Assembly (NCBI GenBank): GCA_034359265.1
Contig: CP136890.1
Span: 97,923,501-97,987,500 of the forward strand
Origin: Canna indica
Lineage: Eukaryota > Streptophyta > Magnoliopsida > Zingiberales > Cannaceae
Direction: 5' to 3'
DNA length: 64,000 bases
Under the pieces are notes generated by a model. The model saw only the letters and a list, made by a program, of their open reading frames with translations. It was not told the origin of the DNA and made no database searches. The position numbers and the translations under genes are program-made. Shown here in pieces: positions 33,152 through 45,876 of the stretch. Positions within the stretch are counted from its first letter, which is position 1, and each line of letters opens with the position of its first letter.

Positions 33152-36100
33152 TCACTTCCAGGCTTTTCTCCCAACGAATTGCTTGCCTTGCCTTTTCTGC
33201 TGCTTTTTCTCCTGCCTGGAACGAGCTACCTTCGCTCGTTTGGCAGCCAGAGGCATCTTCTTCTTGTGTTCCTTCTGTCGATTGCTTAGACCGCCAGTCT
33301 GTAATCAATTGGCAGATTTATTATCAGTGTGTAAAATAGGGACTAACACGAAGAGAGATGAATAGATTAAATTGGATATTGAGATGCGAGGATACAGTTG
33401 ATGCGGGAGACGAAAAGGGAACAACGAAAAGAAGAAAATAATAGTAACAACTAGGAGGATAAAGGGATGGGGAGTGCACTAACTGGCCTACTAAGTGTAG
33501 GAGAGAAGATAAAAAGGAAAGAGATGAATAGCAAGTAGGAGAAGCAAAGGGATCAACAGTATCCACTGAGATTGGATTGCCAGATCAGATCATACAAGCT
33601 CAGACAATTTACCTTCTTCTGTTTCACAGCGGTTCTGGCCTGATACTTGCCTCTGTCTTCCCTCCCAGCTCTTACTATAGCCAATCTTTCCTCCTTGCTA
33701 AGTTTTCTTTTAATGTGAACCTAAAGAACAGTTAAACGTTGATGGTAAAAGAAAATTAATAACCGAGATTCCTATTAGATGTATTTAAATTTTGAGTCAG
33801 TAAAAAACAATGCTATCCAATCTAACAATATAAGAATGCTGCAATTATATCAATTTCTAATTACTCCTTGCTTTTCAATTAGAAAGAACTAGCAAAAGTA
33901 TGTTTCCATTTGGAGGTAATTAGGGACATAATAATGACCTTAAAGCTGTTTGTCTAAACAACATAATAAAACATAGGATGTGACATTATACTAAAGAAAT
34001 AAATGCAGCAATCAAAAGCAGAAAAATACCATTTAATACATTAAAAGATAAATATGCTAAGAAGCATTAGAAAAATGGAAAAGAAAGAGAACCATCTTTA
34101 AAACAAGAATGGACAAGAACTCTCACCTCGAGCTTAGCAGGATCCACAGGCTTCATACTTAACTGTTCAGAAGAGGGAATTTTAAAAGATGGGGATTCTG
34201 AATTTAAACCCATTTTTAAAAGACCTTGTTGAGCCATAACCAGCTTCGCATCCTTCTTTGCCTATAAGATTTCCAAAAAAGCATCATAACTCAATAGTAT
34301 ATCCATAAAGTGACTCAAGGGTAACAGGAGTCCCTGAACATGGCCAGAGTTTCATTGAAAAAAAATGATGAAACTATAAGTTTGCCAATAACCAGACCTT
34401 CAACTCTTTTATACGTTGAAAATCCTCGTTGGAAAGAATTCCATCTGTCTCATCGGATGCTTTCTGTGACATCTTGGTCATTGCTAGCCTTTTAAGGGCA
34501 CGAAGACTTGATTCTGAATTACTAAGTTGCTTGGCATAATCAACAAACTTCCTCTTTTGTGATTTCGATTTCTCCCCTTCCTTTACTTCATTATCATCGC
34601 CGCTAAAATCATGACTATGGACGTCGTCCTCGTTGCAATTATCAGAAGATTGCTTCTTCCCTGACACCTCTAACTTGCTGGACATATCCGCATTATCATC
34701 TAGATCTTCAGCATCACTGTCGCTTTCCTCATCTGAGTCATTCTCATCTTCATCGTCATCATCAAGATCATCACTGTCATTTTCCTCCTTATCCATACTA
34801 TCACCATCATCTAACTCCTCCTCGGATTCATTGTCAGAATCCTCTTCCCTTCTTTTATTTGAATCATTATCATTCTCTTCTTCTTCATCTTCTGCAGAAG
34901 CATCCTCTATTCCAGTATCACTTCCATACCCATCATCCAAATCCAATCCAGATGCCTCTGCATCAGAACTATTGGTTGACGAGTTGTCTTCATCTTGCAG
35001 CAACTCTATGCCAGCCACATCAGTAGCCACACTAACTTCTCCAAATGCTTTTGGCCTTGCTTTGGGATTGACTGGACGACCACGGTCTTTTTTGACCAAT
35101 AATGAAGGGCATATCTGCAAACAAATGATCAGTCAGTTTTTTCAATCACAGTTCATAAATTGCAAAAGAAAAATGCTAAGACAATATGCATTTGCTAACC
35201 GATCTGAATAAAGTTATCAAGGAGCGGGCTGCTGTAGAAACTGCCTTCTCATGTGATTTTTTGTATAAGACCAAGTCTTGGAGCAGATCTTCATTCATTA
35301 GCTGAAGTCAACCAAAACATGATAGTAAGACAACTAGTAATTTCTAGATATATACAAGTATTAATGAATGAGCACAAGTCAATGTATGCTCCTCAATTAA
35401 ATAAATAGTAAGTGAATGAGAAATGTGGTTAAAAAATAATGCCTTAGTAGAAATTAGGAGCACAAATTCAACAAACACAAATGCATAGAGACATACTCTG
35501 CAATAATATATAATTGAAAAAAAAGAATACTAGCAAGCATCAATCATCTCCTGATTCTAGAACACTATCGTGTTCTTTTGTGATGTAGCAATTATTACAA
35601 AATGAAAAATAGTCAGATAGCCAAAGCAAAGCCAACATATCCCTTGCCCCAACCTAATAAGGCGTGGGGTAACTGCATTTTGACAATGGAGCATACTCAA
35701 TATATGCCATGCAGAACGCCTAAGCTGTACTATTTTGGCACAAACCACATAGGATGGATGCAGATCTGGAGCAAGTCAAACCAAGTACATGTATGAAGCC
35801 AATGGAAACTATAACTGCAATGTGACATAAAGTAGTAAACTATGAGAATGCAAACTGAGAAAAATGGTGCATATAACACAATATGACAGAACAAAATTGA
35901 TGCTGATGAACTAGAATATACAGTTGATTAAGTAAAGCATACCAGAGGCATTCTCAAACAGATCTCTCTCACAACATTTAGTCCAACAGCAATAGCCTGT
36001 AAGAAAAGAAAGAACATGGTCAATATTTCAACTCGAAACAGAAAAACAAAATGTAACATCGTGTTCTACAATACCTCTGTGCGAGAACGATCATGCACAA

Positions 36101-39100
36101 ACTGATTCACAATTTGTTTGAATAATGGTTCAACTGCATCAGGAGGAACCTAAAAAATCCGGTGTTGGCTATAATAAGCAACTTTGTATAAAGAACGGGC
36201 AAAAAATTAAGGTAAAAAAGAACAACCATATCGTGGCAAGCCTGAACTGCTGCAGCAAGCAATTCGGTGACATCACGCTGATGTGGCTGCAAATAAGAAT
36301 CTAGTTCAGTATCATTAAAAAATATAGAATTGAAACATTATTCATGATAAACTTTGTTTACCTGAACATATTTTTGAATAAATGGATAAAAGTTCAATAA
36401 AATCAGGCTGTGTAGCCCAATAGTTCTGGCAATCACTTTCAACATCATCATCCTAATCTGCATGCAAAGTGAAAATGAAAAATTAGAAGAAACTTTTATA
36501 CATCAACAAATGAGCAAAAGCGACCTAGAAAAATGCGAATTCATGTGATCAGGTATCAACATGGTATGAGATAGTTAACAAAGATACTGGACTAAGTTTT
36601 GACTAAGCTTTTTCAATCAAGAAACAGATACAGTAAAAATTTAGATTCAAGCATTCAGCATATCAACAATATCGTTGGAATTGTAGATATCAAGTGACTG
36701 GCCACTGGTATGACATCCAAGGCAATGAACAATATCATACTCCAGACGAGAAATGGCTTGCCAGCGACCAAGGTCACCACCAAATATACCACCCCCCAAC
36801 CCCACCCAAAAAAAAGGAAAACTTAGTAGCTAGAAATTTCTAATGTTGTTAACTGATAAAGGTAGAGAAAAGGAGAGGTAGCCACCTCAAAGCGTTCATT
36901 GCATTTCTGAAGACGAGAAAACAGTTTCTCCACGAAACCCTGAGGCATGATGCAAAGCAACATATATCAAATATAGCATAAAGATTAAAAGTTGAAACAA
37001 CTGAACTAGAATACAATGACCGCCCAACCTGTGGATCATTTAAATGTGTAAGAGGTGAATAGTAACTGGAACTGTTTTCATGTGATGCTATTCTCTGTTG
37101 TCTCTTAATGTTGCGCATCACTCGCTGCAGCTTCGCTTTCTTCTTTTTTTTGCTAGAATTAGTACCTTTATGATGTGCCTAGAAGTAAAATAAGAAAATG
37201 TCACCACAATAAGTTGACATATAATCTTAATCTTCAATCCTTAATTTCATGATACAAGACTTGTGATTGCTGTCTGATCCTGATTAAGAAACTTGAATCC
37301 TCTCTTCATTTGGTTATGAAGAATAGCTTAGGGAATGAATTGAAGATAACAAGGGATGACCAAGATACCTTCGATAACACTAATAGAGCAACATATTTAT
37401 TGTTATTATTAAGGACAATATGAGATAATAGGAATGTGGACACAAGAATAAGTGGAATGCTATTCTTGGGTTTGAGGTAGGAGATAATATTCCCACTCCC
37501 AATCTATTCTTGATGAGAATCCCTTTTTTCGCATTTTATCTAACCAAACAAAAAGAATATTAATTCATCTTAAATGAAATATTTTTTCCTCTCAACCAAA
37601 TACACCTCAGATGTATAAACTATGAGACAATGGTAGTTTGATTTTTAACGAAATTAAATCCATATATAGTGATTAATAAAATAACTCTATGTTTCCATCA
37701 TATGCTTCAGCTATCCAACAAAAGTTATTTCAGGTTACCCATATCTCTGATTTCCCCATCACAACAACATTGTGGATCCATTTCAGGCAATGGATAAGCA
37801 TTTCTACACAATGCCAACCCATAGCTTAATGTATTGCTAAAGCCAATCGATATAGATGAAAAAAATAAAAGTGAATGATTTCTGCATGCAAGACCTTGTA
37901 AATAGCCTCTCGGCTAAGAGTAATAGGTAGTGCAGCAGTATCATCTTCACTGCTTGAGGCTTCATCATCATCCTCCTCTTCAATCCGTTCATAGCCAAGA
38001 AGAAACGAAAGAGCAGATATCATAACCCTGAACAGATGAAATTCAAAAGAAAAAAAGAAAAAAGATAAGGAAATCTCATATAAACAAGGTAAAACAGGCA
38101 GCTAAAGCATGATAATTCAGTAGAATTGGATGCAAAAATAAATCAGCCAGTCACTTGGATGCAAAGATATTATCTAAGTGATTCACACTCTAGATACCAA
38201 GGTTTTAAAGATATCTTATTGGGGTACTGCAGAGCTAGGGTTCAAAAGAGCCTGCTTGATCAAGCCTATCCAAACTGTAGTTAGCTTAAATCTAGTCGCA
38301 AGCCTAAATAAAGGCCAAGAACTGGTGATAATATTAATTAAGCAAAACAGAATTAAGCCTAATCCAGACTGCAAGTACTAAGGTCTATGTTTATTCATTT
38401 AACAAATTAAAGTCATGCATATTTCAAGACTTATATGACCCTAATTTAAAGCTTGTTTACAAAACTATTTCAATTGATATCATCTTTCAAAGCTAATTAA
38501 GCATGTTAGTTTATTGTATCTATTAAAAAAATTTACCAATATAGAATACATTATAACTTACTGTTACCTCAATTCATAAAGAAATTAATTAACAAGTAAC
38601 CCAAAGGAATTGTTACACTAATCAAAAAGCACCCCGCATAAACTAAACCAATCATCTAGGACAAATCCAAAATGATCAACAAAGAAACCAATATAATAAT
38701 ATATTTCCTCTCTATGTATACTTGCGCAAATAGAAATCGAGTAATTGAACATAGTAATTTCAAACTCTATTGACTTGACATGAATACAATTTCCTTCAAG
38801 TCAAGCTTGATTGAACCTAGCCACTTCAAGCACACTTAAGTGAAATAAAATACCAAGTTTATTTATTTTATCAGCATTAGTTTTTCAAATTTAAGCCTAG
38901 TCCAAATTTAAGCCTAGTCCGATCAATTTTGGGGAAAAAAAACACTAGCTTTAGTTGTTCATCAAAGGGATCACGAAATTACATACCGTGAAGATGTGTG
39001 GAAACAGGCAGTGCAAATGGCATTAGCTGTACGATCATCAAACCACACCCTTCGTCTATGAAGATCACAAAGAATAACAAGTGATCTTTTGGCCCTCAGT

Positions 39101-40312
39101 TCCTCCTCCCCCTGCAATAGACAAGCCATAGCCAAGACTTAAACCTACTTACTTCCATTAAGAATAGCAAAGACAGGAGGACGTTGAAGATTGAGATGTA
39201 TAAAACAAATCAAAGGTGCCTGATGAACCCAAAATCAAAAGCTATATGATAGAAGGTTTGAAAGATAGCAAACATACCTGCAGCAACAAAAATATGATAT
39301 TTTGAAGTTTGCGATTCTTAGCTTCATTCTTATGTTTCTGGTTCATGCGTCGAATATAATGTATAATATGTGAAAAGGCCAATTTCCTTAAATTTCTGTC
39401 ACCAATGATCTGAAGCTCCATAAATAATTCAAGAGTTTCTTCAACATCAACAATCTGTATATTAGATAGATTTATCAGATCCAACTGACTCATTTGGAAT
39501 CAGCATTAATATTCACCTAGAATAATGACAGCAACAATGACAGTAGAAAAGAACATTGGAGAGGACATAGTCAAGAAGCCTCTTTTACTGAAATAACAAG
39601 TTGAAAGAAATACATATGAAACCCAAGAGAAAAAAGACAAGAATAAACAGAGTGCCAGACTTTTGCATCTTTTAAGGTCTTCCAAGATGTCAATTCAAAT
39701 TTTATGGCTAACACTCATAAATTATGTCTTTTAAGGTACAGAATTACAAGGTTGTAGAGTATGAAAAATTATGACGTAGCTTTATTCATAAATTTCCGGC
39801 TAATATCCAGAAAACAATTCCGTGATCCAATAATTTTAGATACAGCACTTGTAACAGCTATCAAGCTCCTAAATAGAAAAATAAATGGTACATGCAGTTA
39901 CCTTTCTGTTGACCAGGAGGATCAAAGCTTGAGCGAGATGGCACCTTAGAGACGACGGAAGGGACCGGGCGTCGACACGGAGGAGGTCGGCGACTTGGCG
40001 AGGGAAGTCGGCGAGCTTCTCCAGATAGAAGGGGGTGACATGTGCGAGGAACATGGCCAAGTCGCCAAGGTCCTTGGAGACGACCGGGTCAGTCGAGGGG
40101 CTGAGGGCGGACTGGTGGCGGAAGAGGTGGAGGGAGGACTCGAAGTGGCGGTACATGAGGAGAAGCTCCGCCTCGTACCCCTCGGGGTCGCACTTCATTT
40201 TGGATTGCAGAGCGGGAAGGCTGAGCCTCTCCGCGGACCGACCGGCGGCCAAGAGGGACTCTGGCGAGAGGAGAGTGGCGGCGGAGGCGGAAACCGCTGC
40301 CGGCGTCGGCAT
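33152..40312 (-). CDS. SDA1: SDA1 homologue (60S ribosome biogenesis/export)
   Basis: Fifteen exons join in frame on the minus strand: 40312-39902, 39454-39278, 39111-38987, 38027-37895, 37178-37029, 36939-36886, 36457-36362, 36286-36227, 36149-36075, 35996-35943, 35301-35200, 35114-34398, 34261-34127, 33720-33613 and 33298-33152. They give 847 residues, close to other plant SDA1 proteins. SDA1 acts in the nucleus in 60S subunit maturation and export and, in yeast, in actin organisation and G1 progression. Diagnostic segments are LQSKMKCDPEGYEAEL, KDLGDLAMFLAHVTPFY, GDRNLRKLAFSHI, FDDRTANAICTACFH, KKKKKAKLQRVMRNIKRQQR, LMNEDLLQDLVLYKKSHEKA and CPSLLVKKDRGRP. A long Asp/Glu/Ser tract follows in exon 12, and a basic end closes with FVGRKAWK. 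All junctions are GT-AG and phase-consistent. This intact gene is the source of the broken blocks at 11.5-21.75 kb. Confidence 0.93.
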
Positions 40313-40603
40313 CTTGGTAGTGCTGAGACGAGAGAGCCGCGGCCGAGCCGACTTAAACCATAGTACATTTATTCGGGGAACCCAGCCCTAGTGATTGTTC
40401 GGCTTGGCGGTGCCAAGAAACAGGTTTGGCCCAGTTAGGCCGGCTAGGCTTACGCATATAAACCGGGCCGATACGCGAATGGGCCGTCGGATCTTATCCA
40501 ATTATTTGCGAGGACATACTCTTTATTCACCAATGAATAATTGACAGGTAAGCAACCTCTGCATTTACTTTTGTATTAGCTCATTTGCACTTGATCTCCC
40601 TCA
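40313..40603. other. SDA1 upstream region
   Basis: Short GC-rich 5' flank of SDA1, then AT-rich sequence up to the first array unit. Confidence 0.4.
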
Positions 40604-41104
40604 CATCGACTATTTAAAAAGTCAAACGTCAAAAATTGAAAGAAAAACAAGCGAGCTAACACAAACAGAGAAAGAACTATCTTGAATGGTGGGATGATTA
40701 AATCTTAATTCCATCATAAATTCATTGCAGACAGTCTTCAAGGACATTTCCCTTTTTCACATCTTCTTCTTCCTCCTTTATGGGCTCTGTTGCAGTTATG
40801 CCGCCGTAAACAGGTTCTTCTCTTTCTCTCTATGTCCTCCTGTACATTTATGTTGCTTTCCGGTCGTTTTCGCAAGTCCTAATCATGTTCTTCCTTTCCA
40901 CTTGACCTCATTCCAGAATTCTAGGGTTCATTTTTTTGTTGGCGCTATCGATCTGAAATGTTCCCTTAATGCTGGTTACTTTTCTTTTTCTTTTTGTGTA
41001 ATCTTGTTCTTGAATCTTGGCCATTCAAGAAAGGCTCAGATTAATTGCTTCCTTTGGTTTCTGTCCTGTTCTTGAATCTTGAACCGAGTCTTGTTTAAAA
41101 GCTG

Positions 41105-41320
41105 GTGAAGATATTTAGTTGGCTTTTCAAATTAGGAAAGTCCAAGCAACAAACCGACGTCTCTGACGTCTCGGCCACTATGGAGAAATTAAGTGAGGTA
41201 CTTCGGTCTTCCTTCTTCAGTTGCTTTTTCTTAATGCTAATACTGTGGATTGTAGCTGAACTAAAAGCTATTTCATTCATCAGAAACCCTCGATCAAGAG
41301 TATTCAAAACAGTGGTCTAA
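41105..41320 (+). pseudogene. chimeric SNF7-exon-1 ORF, unit 1 (start lost)
   Basis: The frame is open from upstream to 41320, but the SNF7-type ATG is ATA here (KIFSWLFKLGKSKQQTD). The next in-frame ATG is that of MEKLSEVLRSS. The remainder, with the hydrophobic FFSCFFLMLILWIVAEL stretch and the RSRVFKTVV end, matches the other units. Confidence 0.5.
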
Positions 41321-42045
41321 TTCAAATTAAAAAGCTGCGGATTTAAATACTACCCGCAGTTGAAAGAAGCTGTAATTGTGGACCCTTGATTTCCAACATA
41401 TCTTGGATCAAGGACACATGTCCATTATTAACTATAAACGATTTGTACTGTGAACAAATGCGTAAAGATGAAAGCAATAAAACTATTACATTTCTTAAGC
41501 AGAATTAATGAAATGAAATGGAAATTAAAATGGATGTACATCGACTATTTAAAAAGTCAAACGTCAAAGACTGAAACAAGAACAAGCGAGCTAACACAAA
41601 CAGAGAAAGAACCGTCTTGAATGGTGGGATGATTAAATCCTAATTCCGCCATAAATTCATTGCAGACACTCTCCAAGGTCCTTTCCCCTCTTCACATCTT
41701 CTTTTAACTCCTTTACGGGCTCTGTTGCAGTTCTGCCGCCGTAAGCAAGTTCCTCTATTTCTCTCTATGTCCTCCTGTACATTTATGTTGCTTTCCAGTC
41801 GTTTTCGCAAGTCCTAATCATGTTCTTCCTTCCCACTTGACCTCATTCCAGAATTCTAGGGTTCATTTTTTTGTTGGCGCTATCGATTTGAAATGTTCCC
41901 TTAATGCTGGTTACTTTTCTCTTTCTTTTTGCGTAATCTTGTTCTTGAATCTTGGTCATTCAAGAAAGGCTCAGATTAATTGCTTCCTTTGGTTTCTGTC
42001 CTGTTCTTGAATCTTGTAGGGACTCTTGTTTAAAAGCTGGTGAAG

Positions 42046-42255
42046 ATGTTTAGTTGGCTTTTCGGATTAGGAAAATCCAAGCAACAAACCGACGTCTTCG
42101 ACGTCTCGACCACTATGGAAAAATTAAGTGAGGTACTTCGGTCTTCCATCTTCAGTTACTTTTTCTTAATGCTAATACCGTGGATTGTAGCTGAACTGAA
42201 AGCTATTTCATTAATCAGAAACCCTCGATCAAGAGTATTCAAAACAGTGGTCTAA
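42046..42255 (+). CDS. chimeric SNF7-exon-1 ORF, unit 2
   Basis: 69 codons from the SNF7 start. Residues 1-29 are SNF7 exon 1 (MFSWLFGLGKSKQQTDV...TTMEKLSE), read straight through the old donor site. Residues 30-50 are a hydrophobic stretch that could span a membrane (IFSYFFLMLIPWIVAEL), followed by a basic tail NPRSRVFKTVV. Here the codon before WIV is CCG (proline). Its upstream module supplies a leader and a possible leader intron. Whether it is translated is unknown. Confidence 0.4.
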   Translation: MFSWLFGLGKSKQQTDVFDVSTTMEKLSEVLRSSIFSYFFLMLIPWIVAELKAISLIRNPRSRVFKTVV

Positions 42256-42981
42256 TTCAAATTACAAAGCTGCGGATTTAAATACTTCCCACAGTTGAAA
42301 GAAGCTGTAATTGTGGACCCATGATTTCCAACATAACTTGGATCAAGGACACATGTCCATTATTAACTATAAACGATTTGTACTGTGAACACATGCGTAA
42401 AGCTGAAAGCAATAAAATTATTACATTTCTTAAGCAGAATTAATGAAATGAAATGAAAAATTAAAATGGATGTATATCGTCTATTTAAAAAGTCAAACGT
42501 CAAAGACTGAAATAAGAACAAGCGAGCTAACACAAACAGAGAAAGAACCATCTTGAATGGTGGGATGATTAAAGCCTAATTCCGCCATAAATTCATTGCA
42601 GACACTCTCCAAGGTCCTTTCCCCTCTTCACATCTTCTTCTTCCTCCTTTACGGGCTCTGTTGCAGTTCTGCCGCCGTAAGCAGGTTCCTCTCCTTCTCT
42701 CTATGTCCTCCTGTACATTTATGTTGCTTTCCGGTCGTTTTTGCAAGTCCTAATCATGTTCTTCCTTCCCACTTGACCTCATTCCAGAATTCTTGGGTTC
42801 ATTTTTTTGTTGGCGCTATCGATCTGAAATGTTCCCTTAATGCTGGTTACTTTTCTTTTTCTTTTTGCGTAATCTTGTTCTTGAATCTTGGTCATTCAAG
42901 AAAGGCTCAGATTAATTGCTTCCTTTGGTTTCTGTCCTGTTCTTGAATCTTGCAGGGAGTCTTGTTTAAAAGCTGGTGAAG

Positions 42982-43191
42982 ATGTTTAGTTGGCTTTTCA
43001 AATTAGGAAAGTCCAAGCAACAAACCGACGTCTCTAACGTCACGGCCACTATGGAGAAATTAAGTGAGGTACTTCGGTCTTCCTTTTTCAGTTGCTTTTT
43101 CTTAATGCTAATATCGTGGATTGTTGCTGAACTAAAACCTATTTCATTCATCAGAAACCCTCGATCAAGAGTATTCAAAACAGTGGTCTAA
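42982..43191 (+). CDS. chimeric SNF7-exon-1 ORF, unit 3
   Basis: Same 69-codon layout with no indel. Differences from unit 4 include K for G in WLFKLG, SNVTATMEK, TCG (serine) before WIV, and a proline in AELKPIS. Confidence 0.4.
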   Translation: MFSWLFKLGKSKQQTDVSNVTATMEKLSEVLRSSFFSCFFLMLISWIVAELKPISFIRNPRSRVFKTVV

Positions 43192-43918
43192 TTCAAATTA
43201 CAAAGCTGCGGATTTAAATACTACCCGCAGTTGAAAGAAGCTGTAATTGTGGACCATTGATTTCCAACATAACTTGGATCAAGGACACATGTCCATTATT
43301 AACTATAAACGATTTGTACTGTGAACAAATGCGTAAAGCTGAAAGCAATAAAACTATTACATTTCTTAAGCAGAATTAAAAAATTAAAATGGAAAATTAA
43401 AATGGATGTACATCGACTATTTAAAAAGTCAAATGTCAAAGACTGAAACAAGAACAAGCGAGCTAACACAAACAGAGAAAGAATCGTCTTGAATGGTGGG
43501 ATGATTAAATCCTAATTCCGCCATAAATTCATTGCAGACACTCTCCAAGGTCCTTTCCCCTCTTCACATCTTCTTCTTACTCCTTTACGGGCTCTGTTGC
43601 AGTTCTGCCGCCGTAAAGCAGGTTCCTCTCTTTCTCTCTATGTCCTCCTGTACATTTGTGTTGCTTTTCGGTCGTTTTCGCAAGTCCTAATCATGTTCTT
43701 CCTTCCCACTTGACCTCATTTCAGAATTCTAGGGTTCATTTTTTTGTTGACGCTATCGATCTGAAATGTTCCTTTAATGCTGGTTACTTTTCTTTTTCTT
43801 TTTGCGTAATCGTGTTCTTGAATCTTGGTCATTCAAGAAAGGCTCAGATTAATTGCTTCCTTTGGTTTCTGTCCTGTTCTTGAATCTTGCAGGGAGTTTT
43901 GTTTAAAATCTGGTGAAT

Positions 43919-44128
43919 ATGTTTAGTTGGCTTTTCGGATTAGGAAAGTCCAAGCAACAAACCGACGTCTCCGACGTCTCGACCACTATGGAGAAATTAA
44001 GTGAGGTACTTCGATCTTCCTTCTTCAGTTGCTTTTTCTTAATGCTAATAGCGTGGATTGTAGCTGAACTGAAAGCTATTTCATTCATTAGAAACCCTCG
44101 ATCAAGAGTATTCAAAACAGTGGTCTAA
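43919..44128 (+). CDS. chimeric SNF7-exon-1 ORF, unit 4
   Basis: 69 codons, MFSWLFGLGKSKQQTDV start, GCG (alanine) before WIV, ends FKTVV. The leader has gtgaatATG where units 2 and 3 have gtgaagATG. Confidence 0.4.
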   Translation: MFSWLFGLGKSKQQTDVSDVSTTMEKLSEVLRSSFFSCFFLMLIAWIVAELKAISFIRNPRSRVFKTVV

Positions 44129-44855
44129 TTCAAATTACAAAGCTGCGGATTTAAATACTACCCGCATTTGAAAGAAGCTGTAATTGTGGACCATTGATTT
44201 CCAACATAACTTGGATCAAGGACACATGTCCATTATTAACTATAAACGATTTGTACTGTGAACAAATGCGTAAAGCTGAAAGCAATAAAACTATTACATT
44301 TCTTAAGCAGAATTAAAAAATTAAAATGGAAAATTAAAATGGATGTACATCGACTATTTAAAAAGTCAAATGTCAAAGACTAAAACAAGAACAAGCGAGC
44401 TAACACAAACAGAGAAAGAATCGTCTTGAATGGTGGGATGATTAAATCCTAATTCCGCCATAAATTCATTGCAGACACTCTCCAAGGTTCTTTCCCCTCT
44501 TCACATCTTCTTCTTACTCCTTTACGGGCTCTGTTGCAGTTCTGCCGCCGTAAAGCAGGTTCCTCTCTTTCTCTCTATGTCCTCCTGTACATTTGTGTTG
44601 CTTTTCGGTCGTTTTCGCAAGTCCTAATCATGTTCTTCCTTCCCACTTGACCTCATTTCAGAATTCTAGGGTTCATTTTTTTGTTGACGCTATCGATCTG
44701 AAATGTTCCCTTAATGCTGGTTACTTTTCTTTTTCTTTTTGCGTAATCGTGTTCTTGAATCTTGGTCATTCAAGAAAGGCTCAGATTAATTGCTTCCTTT
44801 GGTTTCTGTCCTGTTCTTGAATCTTGCAGGGAGTTTTGTTTAAAATCTGGTGAAT

Positions 44856-45065
44856 ATGTTTAGTTGGCTTTTCGGATTAGGAAAGTCCAAGCAACAAACC
44901 GACGTCTCCGACGTCTCGACCACTATGGAGAAATTAAGTGAGGTACTTCGATCTTCCTTCTTCAGTTGCTTTTTCTTAATGCTAATAGCGTGGATTGTAG
45001 CTGAACTGAAAGCTATTTCATTCATTAGAAACCCTCGATCAAGAGTATTCAAAACAGTGATCTAA
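44856..45065 (+). CDS. chimeric SNF7-exon-1 ORF, unit 5
   Basis: Identical in protein to unit 4 except the last residue (isoleucine, from a gtg-to-atc-region change). It is the youngest copy and the nearest to NF-YC. Confidence 0.4.
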   Translation: MFSWLFGLGKSKQQTDVSDVSTTMEKLSEVLRSSFFSCFFLMLIAWIVAELKAISFIRNPRSRVFKTVI

Positions 45066-45284
45066 TTCAAATTACAAAGCTGCGGATTTAAATACTACCT
45101 GCATTTGAAAGAAGCTGTAATTGTGGACCATTGATTTCCAACACAACTTGGATCAAGGACACATGTCCATTATTAACTATAAACGATTTGTACTGTGAAC
45201 AAATGCGTAAAGCTGAAAGCAATAAAACTATTACATTTCTTAAGCAGAATTAAAAAATTAAAATGGAAAATTAAAATGGATGTA

Positions 45285-45876
45285 CATCGACTATTTAAAA
45301 AGTCAAATGTCAAAGACTGAAACAAGAACAAGCGAGCTAACACAAACAGAGAAAGAATCGTCTTGAATGGTGGGATGATTAAATCCTAATTCCGCCATAA
45401 ATTCATTGCAGACACTCTCCAAGATCCAAGCGCAGTCTTTTTCCTTCCTCACATCTTCTTCTTCCTCCTTTGGAGCTCTGAGCTCTGCTGCAGTTCTGCT
45501 GCTATAATCAGGTTCCTCTCTTTCTCTCTAATGTCCTCATGTACGTTTGTATTGCTTTTCGGTCGTTCTCGCAAGTCCTGATCATGTTCTTGCTTCCCAT
45601 TTGACCTCATTTCAGAATTTTAGGATTCCATCATCTCTACCGTCAATTTTTTGTTAGCACTAACACTGGTTAATTTTCTTTTTCTTTTTGCGTAGTCATG
45701 TTCTTGACTCTTCAAGAAAGGCTCAATTAATTGCTTCTTTTGATTTCTGCCCTCAATCCAATTGTCAAAATTGGAAATTTCTCCGCTTATGCTTGGAATC
45801 TTGAATCTTAGCTTGTTTTCTTTGTAAAAAAAAACAGATTTTTGACATTTATTATCTGTTGTCGGTTTAGGTTTGA
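45285..45876 (+). promoter_or_regulatory. NF-YC leader, homologous to array module 1
   Basis: The array pattern continues past 45285 (agcgagctaacacaaacaga, attccgccataaattcatt, gacctcatttcagaatttt, ctttttcttttt). It is increasingly diverged and fades after about 45750, before the point where the SNF7 module would begin. A likely leader-intron acceptor (ggtttag|gtttga) precedes the NF-YC ATG. This is probably the source of module 1. Confidence 0.65.

Larger units (their letters stand above)
40604..45284 (+). repeat. tandem array, five units of about 936 bp
   Basis: Units begin at catcgactatttaaaaagtc or its equivalent: 40604, 41539, 42474, 43411 and 44348, with lengths of 935, 935, 937, 937 and 937. 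Each unit has three modules. Module 1 resembles the leader of the adjacent NF-YC gene (taattccgccataaattcat ... tctgttgcagttctgccgcc|gtaag ... gacctcattccagaattct). Module 2 is the SNF7 leader-intron acceptor (tgcag|ggagtc), SNF7 exon 1 and the start of SNF7 intron 1. Module 3 is the sequence also found at 563-872. Units 4 and 5 are almost identical, with only a handful of differences, so the last duplication is recent. Confidence 0.92.

Noticed and set aside
34633..35211. 192-codon serine-rich plus-strand ORF
   Set aside because: Antisense of the Asp/Glu-rich SDA1 exon 12.
40725..41075. 116-codon ORF in array unit 1 (also in unit 3 at 42596)
   Set aside because: Lies in the NF-YC-leader-like module and is broken or shortened in the other units, unlike the SNF7-type ORF.
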